Below are positions 1 to 9,600 of a stretch of DNA of 64,000 nucleotides, in pieces. The notes under the pieces were generated by a model. It had not been told where the DNA came from. It searched no databases and was given only the letters and a program-made list of their open reading frames with translations. The translations under genes were made by a program, and so were the position numbers. Numbering within the stretch: the stretch's first letter is position 1; the number at the start of each line of letters is the position of its first letter. The DNA is from Theileria orientalis strain Shintoku. Lineage: Eukaryota; Apicomplexa; Aconoidasida; Piroplasmida; Theileriidae. The stretch lies in contig NC_025263.1 in the NCBI RefSeq assembly GCF_000740895.1, forward strand, positions 1,116,001-1,180,000, read 5' to 3'.

Positions 1-63
1 CAAGTAAAATATTAATTAGCATAACAAGTAAAATATTTGTGGCTTATTAAAATAATATTGTAG

Positions 64-1065
64 GAGACAACAACTTAGAATAGTGTCCCAGAGGGATGAT
101 AAATTCACGGAAATAGCCAAAAATTTTGATAAACTGACGAACTTTGAATATGGAGAGATAGTGAAGTATTCGAAGGAAATGTATTCAATAATTAAGTTGG
201 AGTTCGATTTTGCAAGAAGCGCAAACAGCGAATACCTCGAGGAACTTAAGAGCTGTGACACACAACTGAAGGAGTTTGAAGTGGAAAATGACATTTCAGA
301 GCAGCTATCAGGACTATTCGAGTCAATAGCAGCAAAGTTGGATCCACCAGGACAAAACACAAACGCAGAGCTCACACCTGCACAACAACAAACACAAAAA
401 ACAGAGTTAAAGCAAGATGTAAAAGTAGAAGGAGAATCCGGGTGGACAACAGGAGACCTGGGAAGGCTGGCGAAGGCAGTAGAAGCAAACCCGCCGGGAA
501 CGCCGGGACGCTGGAACCTGATATCGAAGTTCGTGAGAACAAAGTCGGCAGGACAGTGCATAGAAATGGCGAAGCTGGTGGCAACGAACGCAGACATATC
601 GAGTTACATGGCCTCGGAGACAAGGGCCGCAGGGATTAACGGAGACAGCACTGCTGCCGTGAACAACGGCCCGACCAAGACCAACGGGAACGTGACGGAG
701 GCAGCCGTCGAAGTCCCAGCCTCAGCCTCAGGCTGGACAAAGGAGCAGCAGACGGTAAGCGCACGAGTCTCGCCCTTAGCCAATTAACACTGTAGGCGTT
801 CGAACAGGCGCTAGCGAAGTACCCATCGCACATCGATCCTCTGGTCAGATGGAGAAAGATAGCGTCCGAGGTCCCGGGGAAAACGCCCAAGGAGTGCCTA
901 TCCAGATTCAAGGAGGTAAGTTTCGACCATGCGTATTAGTTAGACCACATATGTAGCATTATTATAGTATCTGTGGTAATACCAACAGCAGTAGAATCAG
1001 TAGTACTAGTAGCACTCATTTATGCTCCACCGTAGATTAAAGCCGCGATCGCCTCCAGGAAGTAG
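64..1065 (+). CDS. Zuotin/DNAJC2 C-terminal part (5' end outside window)
   Basis: This is the C-terminal end of a ribosome-associated J-protein (zuotin, MPP11, DNAJC2), which acts with Hsp70 on nascent chains. The J domain is not in the window. The visible exons are about 64-754, 796-915 and 1036-1065, joined in frame by a 41-nt and a 120-nt intron. The first exon holds a charged helical stretch, then a linker rich in K, E and Q, then a first SANT/Myb-like domain (around 430-610, starting GWTTGDLGRLAKAV and containing GRWNLISKFV). A linker with GWTKEQQ opens the second SANT domain, which crosses the intron (FEQALAKYPSHIDPLVRW, then GKTPKECLSRFKE). It ends IKAAIASRK. Two tandem SANT domains at the C-terminus are typical of animal and plant MPP11 and absent from yeast Zuo1. 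The upstream exon border is uncertain: AG acceptors at 63 and 78 are both possible. Confidence 0.8.
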
Positions 1066-1181
1066 TAGCAATTTAAGGACGTAATGTTCTTTCAGTATAA
1101 ACACATATGCATTAGATAGTAAAAATAACTAAAAGCGTAGCTGTGGGAGTGAGTACCACGTATGCTAGTGTCAATAGTACA

Positions 1182-1724
1182 TTAACGCTGCCTAGGAGCG
1201 CGCAGAGTGCGGTTGCCCTTGTTCCTAGCCCTGCGCTCCTTGACGATCCTCCTGACCTTGGCAGGGCACCGGAAGGGCGGTTTCTCGTCAGAGGGAGCCC
1301 GAACGACAATCACGTTCAGCTTGGACATGCGCTTCATCCGCTTCTTCTTCTTGTGCTTCTTAATCTTAAACTTGCGCCTCTTAAGAGTACTGATGGGCCT
1401 GGAGGGTGAAAGGCAGTAAGGTGATGAAACTACATTGAGCAGATTGAAAAAGCTGCGATAAAAACAAGGCAGAAACCAGTGAAGTTTATGAGTGAAGACT
1501 CCACTTGAAGAAGATGGGTTTAAGTTGTGTGAAAACGAAGAAAAAGCTCTACTTGAGTTGAGTGTGTAATGAGTGCTTGACAAATTAAGAGCTGAAGAAG
1601 ATAAAGAGTTGTGGGCTTTAGATACACTCACAGGGCTAATTATACTAAAAACATTAAAAAAATTATAAAAACTGCTGTTAATACGCTTAAAGGGACTTAT
1701 TCGCGAACAAAATCTTGGAATCAT
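1182..1724 (-). CDS. Mitochondrial small-subunit protein mS38-like (COX24/AURKAIP1 family)
   Basis: A single-exon frame of 180 residues. Residues 1-70 are rich in S, N, F and basic residues with almost no acidic ones, as in a mitochondrial presequence. Near residue 110 it has a very basic block, STLKRRKFKIKKHKKKKR followed by MKRM. This resembles the short signature of the mS38 / Cox24 / AURKAIP1 family (DUF1713), a small basic protein of the mitoribosomal small subunit. The family normally ends soon after this block. Here about 50 more basic residues follow, up to LRAPRQR. The only in-frame ATG that gives the presequence is used. The gene converges on the zuotin gene, with 116 nt between stops, and diverges from Mrd1. 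The assignment rests on the basic motif and leader, so it is moderate. Confidence 0.6.
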   Translation of the reverse strand: MIPRFCSRISPFKRINSSFYNFFNVFSIISPVSVSKAHNSLSSSALNLSSTHYTLNSSRAFSSFSHNLNPSSSSGVFTHKLHWFLPCFYRSFFNLLNVVSSPYCLSPSRPISTLKRRKFKIKKHKKKKRMKRMSKLNVIVVRAPSDEKPPFRCPAKVRRIVKERRARNKGNRTLRAPRQR

Positions 1725-2115
1725 AAAGTAAGTCCGAAGATTCCCAAACTAGTAAACCCGAGTAAAAAAACCATCAAAACGACAAATAGTATTTTTTAAA
1801 TATATGTTGATTATTTTACTAAATCACAACAGTAAACAAAAGTATGAAATAATCATAACAGTGTTGATTAAATTGGGTGTATCTTCAAGTTCATATTTCA
1901 TTTTCAATATATATTATTTATTTTTATGGAATGAATTCAATACATTGTATCATTGTTCTTTTTTAAAATAATTTTTAATTTATAAATTATCGCAGAATTC
2001 ACAAAATTATATAGAATCTTATAATTGAATTTAAAAATCTCATTTTTAAATAAAAAGTATTATATAAAATCATTTTAAAGGAAAGTTATTTGGAATAAAG
2101 TGTAGTATAATTAAA
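1725..2115. other. Divergent intergenic region, mS38-like / Mrd1
   Basis: 391 nt of very AT-rich sequence between two divergent start codons. It presumably holds both promoters. I see no tRNA, repeat or open frame in it. Confidence 0.6.
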
Positions 2116-4398
2116 ATGAGCACAGTTTCATTCGGAGATAAGAGTAGATTGATCATTAAGAACATTCCTAACAGCCTTGATAATAAGCTGCTGGATAAGC
2201 TCATAAGTAAAAAATGTAGAGACATAGGAGTAACAAAGTGCGATTTGAAGCTTCTAACAAAAGAAAAGAAGGTGAACAAGGAAGTTAAAAGGGTATCTAG
2301 AGGGATCTGCTACGTAGGATTCGCATCGGAGAAGGATGCAACAAAATTTATGAAACACTACGATAACTCCTATTTTAACTCGTGTAAAGTCTCCATAGAG
2401 TACTCAAAGTCCCCGGGAACAGTAGAAAAGAAGGAAGAAATATATAACGGAGTGGAGAAGGTGAAGGCAAAGGAAGGAGGCAAGGTGGTAGTGGAAAAGG
2501 AAGTAATGCCGAGGAAAGCAGGAGTAGCCGCAAAGCAAGTGCACATAAAGTTCGACTCAGAAGACTCGGATAATAAGGAGTCGGAGGGAGACGAGGATTT
2601 TATAGACCGCAGAGTTGAAAGAAAGAGCGTAAGGATGGAACAGTTGGAAAAGAGAGATCGAAAGAATAGAAAAGAGCTTGAAAGTAGGGAAAATAAGGAC
2701 AACGAGCACGTGAGTGACGAGAAGGAAGTAGACATGAATAGAGTGGTAATATTTAACCTGCCGTACTCAGTGACCGAGGAGGCGATCAGGAGCCTGGTGA
2801 AGCCATTTGGGAAGGTGGAGCAGATACACATACCGTTGCTCAAGTACGACTACAGCGACCCCTCGAGCATGGAAAGTAGAGCGACAAAGGGAATGTGCTA
2901 CGTGACATTCTGCTTTGAGTCAGACGCAGTGAACTTCGTGGAGCAGAAGAACAAGTCGATCTTCTCAGGAAGGATAATAACAATCGCGCTGGCGAAAAGT
3001 AAGCACCAGGAGGAGGAAGGGCCGGCAAGGGTCGAAAAGTACCACAACAAGAGGAGGAACGAAGAAACGTACTCGAAGTTTAAGATGAAGAAGAGGAAGG
3101 AGGAGATAGGGAACCAGGACATCTGGAACGCACTGCACATCGACATACACGCAGCAATAAGAACGATAAGCGCAGAGCTGGGAGTGAGCTCGGAGGAGAT
3201 ATTGAAGGGAGAAGAGGCAGGAGTTAACGTGGCGCTCTCGGAGTCATACATACTTAACAAGCTGAAGAAGTGGCTGGAGGACCAGGGAGTAAACCACGAG
3301 GCGGGAGACTACGACCAGGAGGACCTGCACGAAGACACGCTGATGATCAAGAACCTGCCGTACAACGCGGACGACAGGGAGCTGATAAGGCTCTTCGGAA
3401 GCTGCGGTCAGATAGTGCGGTTCGCAACGTCGCCGTATAAGCTGCTGGGCCTGGTGCAGTACAGCAACAAGCACGAGTGCGATAGAGCTTTCAGAACTCT
3501 CTCGTACAAGATGTACAAGAGCCTGCCAATATACCTGCAGAGAGTGGCGAAGAAGCTGCTGCCGAACAGCGCAACGATAAAAACAAACACAAAATTGATA
3601 GAAGAGGCCAGAGAAGGAATGGAGTCAGACCACGTTGATGGTAGAAGCACGAGTAGTGGAACCAGGGTAGGAGGTACTGAGGATGTAGGTCAATCGGACT
3701 TGGAACACACTAGTCGTTCACGTGATGATAAGGATGCCACAAACTACAGAGGCGACGATGCCACTAACCTCGACCCTGACGACGATAATGAAGATGAGTT
3801 TACCAAGGAGGAAGAGAACAATAGAATAGGGCACGTTAGCGTATACGTGAGTAATATAGACGCTAGCGTGGATGAAGAGGAGCTGGAAAAACACTTCGCA
3901 AGTCTGAAGGGATACGTTATATCGAAGATAATAAGACCAATACAAGGGGGCTCGGACGAAAGTGATAAAAGTAAAGCGGACAGGCCAAGATACGGATTCA
4001 TAGAGTTCGACAGCATCGAAAACGCAAAGGAGGCTATAAAGAGGAGATGCGGCACAGTCGTAGCAGGAAAACTGATCAACCTGGAACTGTCGAAAAATAA
4101 GCAGACGATCAGCAAGCACAGGAAAAAGAAGGAAGGGGGACCGACGGAGGAGAACGACGTGATCATAGTGAAGAACCTGCCCTTCCAGGCGACGAAGAAG
4201 GAGCTGAGCGACCTCTTTAAGCACTACGCGAACGTGAAGACGGTGAGGCTGCCGAAGTCAGCGGGAAACACGCACCGAGGCTTCGGCTTCGTGGAGTTCA
4301 TGTCGAAGAGCGACGCGAAGACAGCGATGGAGAACCTGAAGAACGTACACCTGTACGGGAGGAGGCTGGTGCTCCAGTACGTGGAGAACACCAAATAA
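2116..4398 (+). CDS. Mrd1/RBM19-type multiple-RRM ribosome biogenesis protein
   Basis: An intronless 760-residue frame with five RNA recognition motifs at about residues 9-95 (RLIIKNIP), 208-292 (NRVVIFNLPY), 408-482 (DTLMIKNLPY), 573-665 (HVSVYVSNID) and 680-757 (DVIIVKNLPF, RGFGFVEF). Lysine/glutamate-rich linkers separate them, and a hydrophilic D/E/T-rich spacer precedes RRM4. The order, the fragmentary third motif without a clear RNP1 and the strongly conserved last RRM are those of Mrd1 (yeast) and RBM19 (animals). These are nucleolar proteins that bind pre-rRNA and the U3 snoRNP for 18S rRNA maturation. Yeast Mrd1 also has five RRMs and RBM19 has six. The start ATG follows an AT-rich leader, and the frame has no in-frame alternative upstream. 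Confidence 0.9.
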   Translation: MSTVSFGDKSRLIIKNIPNSLDNKLLDKLISKKCRDIGVTKCDLKLLTKEKKVNKEVKRVSRGICYVGFASEKDATKFMKHYDNSYFNSCKVSIEYSKSPGTVEKKEEIYNGVEKVKAKEGGKVVVEKEVMPRKAGVAAKQVHIKFDSEDSDNKESEGDEDFIDRRVERKSVRMEQLEKRDRKNRKELESRENKDNEHVSDEKEVDMNRVVIFNLPYSVTEEAIRSLVKPFGKVEQIHIPLLKYDYSDPSSMESRATKGMCYVTFCFESDAVNFVEQKNKSIFSGRIITIALAKSKHQEEEGPARVEKYHNKRRNEETYSKFKMKKRKEEIGNQDIWNALHIDIHAAIRTISAELGVSSEEILKGEEAGVNVALSESYILNKLKKWLEDQGVNHEAGDYDQEDLHEDTLMIKNLPYNADDRELIRLFGSCGQIVRFATSPYKLLGLVQYSNKHECDRAFRTLSYKMYKSLPIYLQRVAKKLLPNSATIKTNTKLIEEAREGMESDHVDGRSTSSGTRVGGTEDVGQSDLEHTSRSRDDKDATNYRGDDATNLDPDDDNEDEFTKEEENNRIGHVSVYVSNIDASVDEEELEKHFASLKGYVISKIIRPIQGGSDESDKSKADRPRYGFIEFDSIENAKEAIKRRCGTVVAGKLINLELSKNKQTISKHRKKKEGGPTEENDVIIVKNLPFQATKKELSDLFKHYANVKTVRLPKSAGNTHRGFGFVEFMSKSDAKTAMENLKNVHLYGRRLVLQYVENTK

Positions 4399-5016
4399 TG
4401 TGGGTAAAACATAGCACATACGTGGCATATACGGTGTTTGCGTTCATATGGAACAGCTGTGTATGTATACATGATGTGTAGTACATGTTGTGGCCATAAA
4501 TAGGACATATGTGCGTATAAACACCAAAACAGTGTTATTTGTGCAGATAGCAGTGGATTTGGATTTAGTTTTATCATGGAATCCTAGGATCAACGTGGGT
4601 GGGCAGAGGGAAGGAAAATTAATTAGGAATCCAGGCTTAATATTGAAATCAAATGGGAAAAATATAAATAATAAAAGTAATTTCGTGGATTTATAACGAG
4701 AGTTGGTCGCACATCGAGGACTATAAGTATTCGGTGATACACCTCGCTGCACAAATGGAGTCCGACGTGGAATCCGCGAATACGACTGGAATCATTCTAA
4801 AACAATAGCGTATACAACAACCATTTTATGGTTTAATCGAATAGTGTTTTGATTGTTTAAATCTCCCGAACTAACCCTAATTTGGCGCAGTTTGGTATAG
4901 GAAGGCCAGTTTCAAGCACAAATCATTTAAATATAAATGATCAGTACAGTTTAATTTATATATAGAAAAAGTTTAACATAAAAGTGTAAATTTAATTTAA
5001 ATCGGGTAAATATACA
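4399..5016. other. Intergenic region Mrd1 / membrane protein
   Basis: 618 nt. The middle holds a possible coding exon (see 4668-4808). The flanks are AT-rich. No tRNA fold is evident, and the stretch 4690-4800 does not form a cloverleaf on either strand by eye. Confidence 0.5.
4668..4808 (+). CDS. Candidate terminal exon of a small unrecognised gene
   Basis: An open frame ending at TAG 4806-4808 encodes NESWSHIEDYKYSVIHLAAQ and then MESDVESANTTGIILKQ. The base composition (GTG, CTC, TCC, GAC codons) looks like the coding exons of this region, unlike the AT-rich flanks. A separate frame at 4490-4696 (VDLDLVLSWNPRINVGG...GLILKSNGKN) could be an upstream exon, but I could not find a frame-consistent splice of convincing quality. 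The pattern GLILKSNGK plus a VIHLAAQM helix faintly recalls Roadblock/LC7 or LAMTOR-type small proteins; that is speculation. It could also be chance. Confidence 0.3.
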   Translation: MIKVISWIYNESWSHIEDYKYSVIHLAAQMESDVESANTTGIILKQ

Positions 5017-6360
5017 ATGAAAGGTCTTTATAAGTTCCTCGTAGTAATATATATGTGCACAAGGTCGTGTGTGGCCGTGAACAACCACAAAAATAACAGT
5101 TTTTTAAACCTTCTATCTAACGACAAGGCCTTTTCTCCGGCAACAGAGCCCGAGGCCCCCGAGGAAGCGCCCGAGAAGCCCTCGAGGGGCTCCCCGAAGA
5201 CCACAATAGAGAAGATCAAGGGGCTTTTCAAGACTGAGGACAAGGTCTCCACGAAGAGGCAGAACAACGCTCTCGTGATGGAGTTCGAGGGCTACAAGAA
5301 CGTGAGGAACAAGAAGGAGGTGGACGTCAACCACCTGCAGGTGCAGAAGTCGAACAACATGTTCACCAACAACACCGACAAGGGCGTGTTGCACTTCACC
5401 AGCGACCTCGGCAAGCTGTCCGGCAAGGGCTCCGTGACCAGGGCTACTCTGAAGCTCAACAAGCTGTTCGACGCCAAGAACTTCGGCTTCGCCTGCAAGT
5501 CCAACGCCGTGAACCTGTTCCTCATAGAGGCCCCCGCCGAGGACCTGAAGCTGAAGACCGTCAAGGGCCCAATTAAGTTAGAGTTCAAAAAGGACGAAAT
5601 GGAGTTCGACATCACCAAATTTTTCGAAGACCTTGACGATAGCGCAGCCCCTGGTCCTGGTCCAGCAGCTAACCTTTCAGGTACGTTTTCATATCTTTCA
5701 TCAGAGTTTGCGCGTCGTTTCCAAAGGTGATAGATGTGCAGCTACCATAGATACGCAATATCCACCGGTGAACTAGAACACCGAATCACCAATCAACATG
5801 TTTTCACATCAATTTAGGAGCTGCAACCCTTTTGCAATTCACCGATTTAAGCGACAATGACGACGACCTCGGCTTTGAGGATGAGAAAACCGGAAGTTCT
5901 GCCAAGGGAGGCTCCGATGAAAGTGACGATGACTTCTTCGATAAGAAGAGCACAACCACTGAGGAGCCTGAAGGAGACTCGCCCGCCGTCAAGGGCGCTT
6001 TTGACAGGTATTTGATGCTCGAAGCCGACGACGGCTGCTACTTCGGATTCGACGTAGATAAGAACAAGCCAAACGTCAAGATCGAGTTATCTAAAAAGGT
6101 CGTCAACAGGACCAAGGGAAAGTACAAGACTGCCAGTATCACGGCCCTGGGATTGACCGGCGTTGGTCTGATTGGAGTCGTCGGATACCTATTGTAAGTT
6201 TGCGCAGCCTAGTTACAGTTATTTACCAAAACCCCTAGAGGCAGCTACTTTAGATAAGTTATTCAAAACTCTAATAACAACCGCCTTTAGGAAGAAGAGG
6301 AAGACCGAACACACTTTTGTCTTCGACAATTCACAAAATGAGGTCATGGCCGGCTACTAA
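5017..6360 (+). CDS. Type I membrane protein of unknown function, signal peptide and short tail
   Basis: Three exons (5017-5680, 5818-6193, 6291-6360) join in frame to 369 residues. Seen: an N-terminal signal peptide (MKGLYKFLVVIYMCTRSCVA); a P/E-rich spacer; a probable beta-rich domain around residues 80-205 (LVMEFEGYKN ... VTRATLKLNKLF ... MEFDITKFFEDL); an acidic D/E/S-rich stretch; and one glycine-rich transmembrane helix (ALGLTGVGLIGVVGYLL). KKRK and a 15-20 residue tail ending NEVMAGY follow. The A.L.L ... FDIT pattern resembles the jelly-roll of TGF-beta-propeptide/DNRLRE-like modules, as a weak inference. The layout fits a surface or micronemal protein. The glycine-rich helix would suit rhomboid cleavage, but the tail lacks the usual aromatic/acidic aldolase-binding end. 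Exon 1 is markedly GC-rich with C/G-ending codons. Confidence 0.75.
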
Positions 6361-6615
6361 ATGAAACGACACACCAATTTTAAAGTAAACTAATTACAGA
6401 AAAGTTAGTTTATCCCAAATTATCACCGTATTCATGTAATTTATTTATAATATATGAATAAACATTTCGTGTTCACGCCTATATAGTGTATGGCCGATTT
6501 GCTATGGTGTATTCAAGTTTATCTTCCCGTCATTTTCAGTTCCTTGTAATTTTTATTTTAATTAATTTTGTAAGCATATGTTATGCTGATAATTATAAAG
6601 TTGAAATGATCTTAA

Positions 6616-9600
6616 ATGAATCTAAACGAGTCAAACGAGGGTTCATTGCCAATCACAGAATCTTCTCAGGTATTTAGCTATTTCAACTCACACTTTTGCA
6701 TTATTTTGGACCTACGTAACTAGAAACTGAAGATTCTTAACATCATTATAAATATATTGTTACTAATCTGCTTTTAGGAATGGCACATCCTTAATCTTCT
6801 CAGGGTAGGAGAAAGGGAGCTTTTCGAAACAAATCTTCAAGAATTTAGAAAAATACAGGTAAAAATTGAAATATATTATAGCTAAAAGCGTAAACATCTA
6901 TTTTGAGGGGTTACTCTTAATTTTGTTTGTTGACCTAATCATGATGATAACTTCAGCTGACTGAATCGCAAGATGGGAAGGTTAGACTGTGTAAACTGAT
7001 AAACGAAGTGCTGAGACTGGATCCCCAGTGTAAGTTTAGCCACAAAACGTCTACCAACGTCAACGTAGATTCGATCATACTAGTGGAGGACCTGTCACAC
7101 CTCTTCAACGACTCGAACTTCGTAGTGCAAAAGCACGCGCTCTTCTCAATCACGAGTTGCCTGAACATCCTGATCAGCTACATAGTGGCCTCGAACGCAC
7201 TGGTGCAGAATCTCAAAGAATTCGGACCAGTGGAAGCATATAAAACGAACCACATGGGCAGGTGCAGAAGCACGCAAACGAGAGTAGGAGCAAAGGGGTC
7301 AGAAGAGACCACAGGAGTGAGCACGCAGGGAAAGAATGAAGGGGAGAACGAAGATATCAGCGATAAGCTGCCTTTCGCAGAGGATAACCTGAGAGTTCTC
7401 GAAAGCTTCTCAGACCTGGCCTGCATAAGGTTCATCGCACACATAAGGCTGCTGGAGGAGACCTTCGCAGACGTAAAGTACAAATCGCTGCACAGCCTGC
7501 ACTACCTAATACACACGAGGAACAGGTTGTACTCAGTGAACACGCTGAAGCTGTTGTTCTACGAGCTGGCAAACTACCCGAATTACCTGTGCAGACAGTG
7601 CACGGAAAACACACACGAGGACGGAGCCACGGACAACAGTAAAGGTAAACCTGGGAAGGACGCGAAGAATGGCGCTGAAAGCACGGAGGAGGGAAGCTTT
7701 GATATGTACGATACACTGTATAAATGGCACAAGGAGTCAGTGCAGCTGCTACAGTATTTGATATCGTCGTACCTGGACTACAAGAAAAAGAAAGAAGCGA
7801 CCGTCGAAAGCGGAATCATTAACAGTAACGAAAACACTAGGACTACAGCTAATAACAGCAACGAAAACACTAGGGCTACAGCTAATAACAGTAAAGGTGA
7901 AAAGGAAAACGTGGATGAGAGTGGTGGGAGTAGTAAAAGTGAGCCAAAGTTGGTGGGATGCATACTGAGTAGCGAAGTGGCGTCATGCCTAATTAGCTTC
8001 TACCCAGATTACTATTTCAACGAGTTCGTGGACTTTTTAGTGCCGCTGCTGAAGACGGAGCACGCAGCGGTGTTCGAGAACATCCTATTCAGAATATTCG
8101 CAAGCAGCAGCTGCATAAAATACCACCACGTGCTGCTGGAGAAGGTTAACAAGCAAGGATATAACCTGGACCTGAAGGAAGTATATAAGCTGGTGCAGTC
8201 GCTGCCGTCAAGACAAAGAGAGATGGAGAGAGGAAGCATGGTGGTGGTGGAAAGGGAAGAAGTGCACGACAAGAACAAGCTCTTCGACATCACAGATAAG
8301 CTCGTAAGCAGTTTAGAAGTGGAAGTGGACGTTAAACTGAGTGAATACCCAGCAGCACAGCTGTTCGAGTTCGACAAGGAGCTGGTAAAAAACTACAGAA
8401 AGATTAAAAACACGCAAATTAAAATTAACAGGAATTTCTACAAACATAAGCCAGCAGACTTAACGCAAATACTGTACCCATCACCATACAAAGATTATGA
8501 GCAATTGGAAAGTGAAGGAAAGAGAAAGGGGAAGGCAGGTGAGCGGTATAAACAAGAGCACGAAAATAAAATTAACACTGGTGTTTACACTGGTGTGGCC
8601 GCAGAGGTAGCAGCCGGTTTCGAGGGTCAGCAAGAGCACGGGAGAGTTAACGAGGGCTTTGAATCGCAAAGGGGCCTGGAAAGGAGAACCAAAGAACTTA
8701 AAATAGTAACAGACGAGGTGATAGCACAAAATGAAAAACTGTTCGTGAGGCTGGTGGGAAGCCAGATGGTGGACACAGTGGCGACCTACAAGAGGTTCCT
8801 GAGGTTCGAAGTGGTCGCACAGAAGCAGGGACACTTCGACGCATTCTCGAAGCTGGTGCTGAACCATTGCCTCCTCTCGAACCTGGTGGAGTTCGAAAAC
8901 AGCAAGGAGGTGATGTGCACCCTGCTGAATCACATGGCGGAGCACATACTGGTTAACGACGCAGACATGACCCACTTTAGACAAAACGAAGATTTTGGAG
9001 AAGTAACCTACGGACTAAGAGCACTGTTCATGTACGTAAACCAGGTGAGAGAGGTGAGTCTGTTCGTAAAGTACCTTAACAGACTTAACGACCTGGTGGT
9101 CTACTCGTACACGACGAACCTGGCGAAGTCGCTGGTGACGTATCGGAGCGTCACGGGAGAAGGCGACGACCACCACATGAAGGTGTACGAAAGCTTCGTC
9201 AACCTGGCGCTCTCGTACGTCTGCGCACACCTGTCGGAAATGGACGAGTACGGAGACTTCTGCGTGCACGCTCTCTCGAAGTTCGTGCTTAACCTGCCGA
9301 AGGTGCCGAGCAGAATCGCGGACCTGATCGTGCTCTGGGTTAACTCGAACAAACAGGGCAACGTGAAGCTGGCGTTCTCGCTGGTGTCGAACCTGCTGAA
9401 GCTGTCGGAGACCGTGACGAGAGTTAACTTCGAAAGCGTCCTGGGAAGAGACCACTACAAGTACACCTCGAACCTGTCCTTCGTAAGAAGGTCAATCTTC
9501 GTGGTATTCCTGACCTGCATAACGAGCGAAAAGGAGACGGTGTCGGAGCTGTTCCTGAAGCTGATATCGTCACAGAAGGGGCTATACAAAAACAATAACA

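Noticed and set aside
4690..4800. Possible tRNA or snoRNA
   Set aside because: No cloverleaf, no TTCGAATC-like T arm, and no C/D or H/ACA boxes at suitable spacing; a coding exon fits better.
6486..6677. Open frame with a signal-peptide-like start (MYGRFAMVYSS...)
   Set aside because: It overlaps symplekin exon 1 in another phase; after the same intron it would stop after a few residues. Symplekin from ATG 6616 explains the region and its splice sites.
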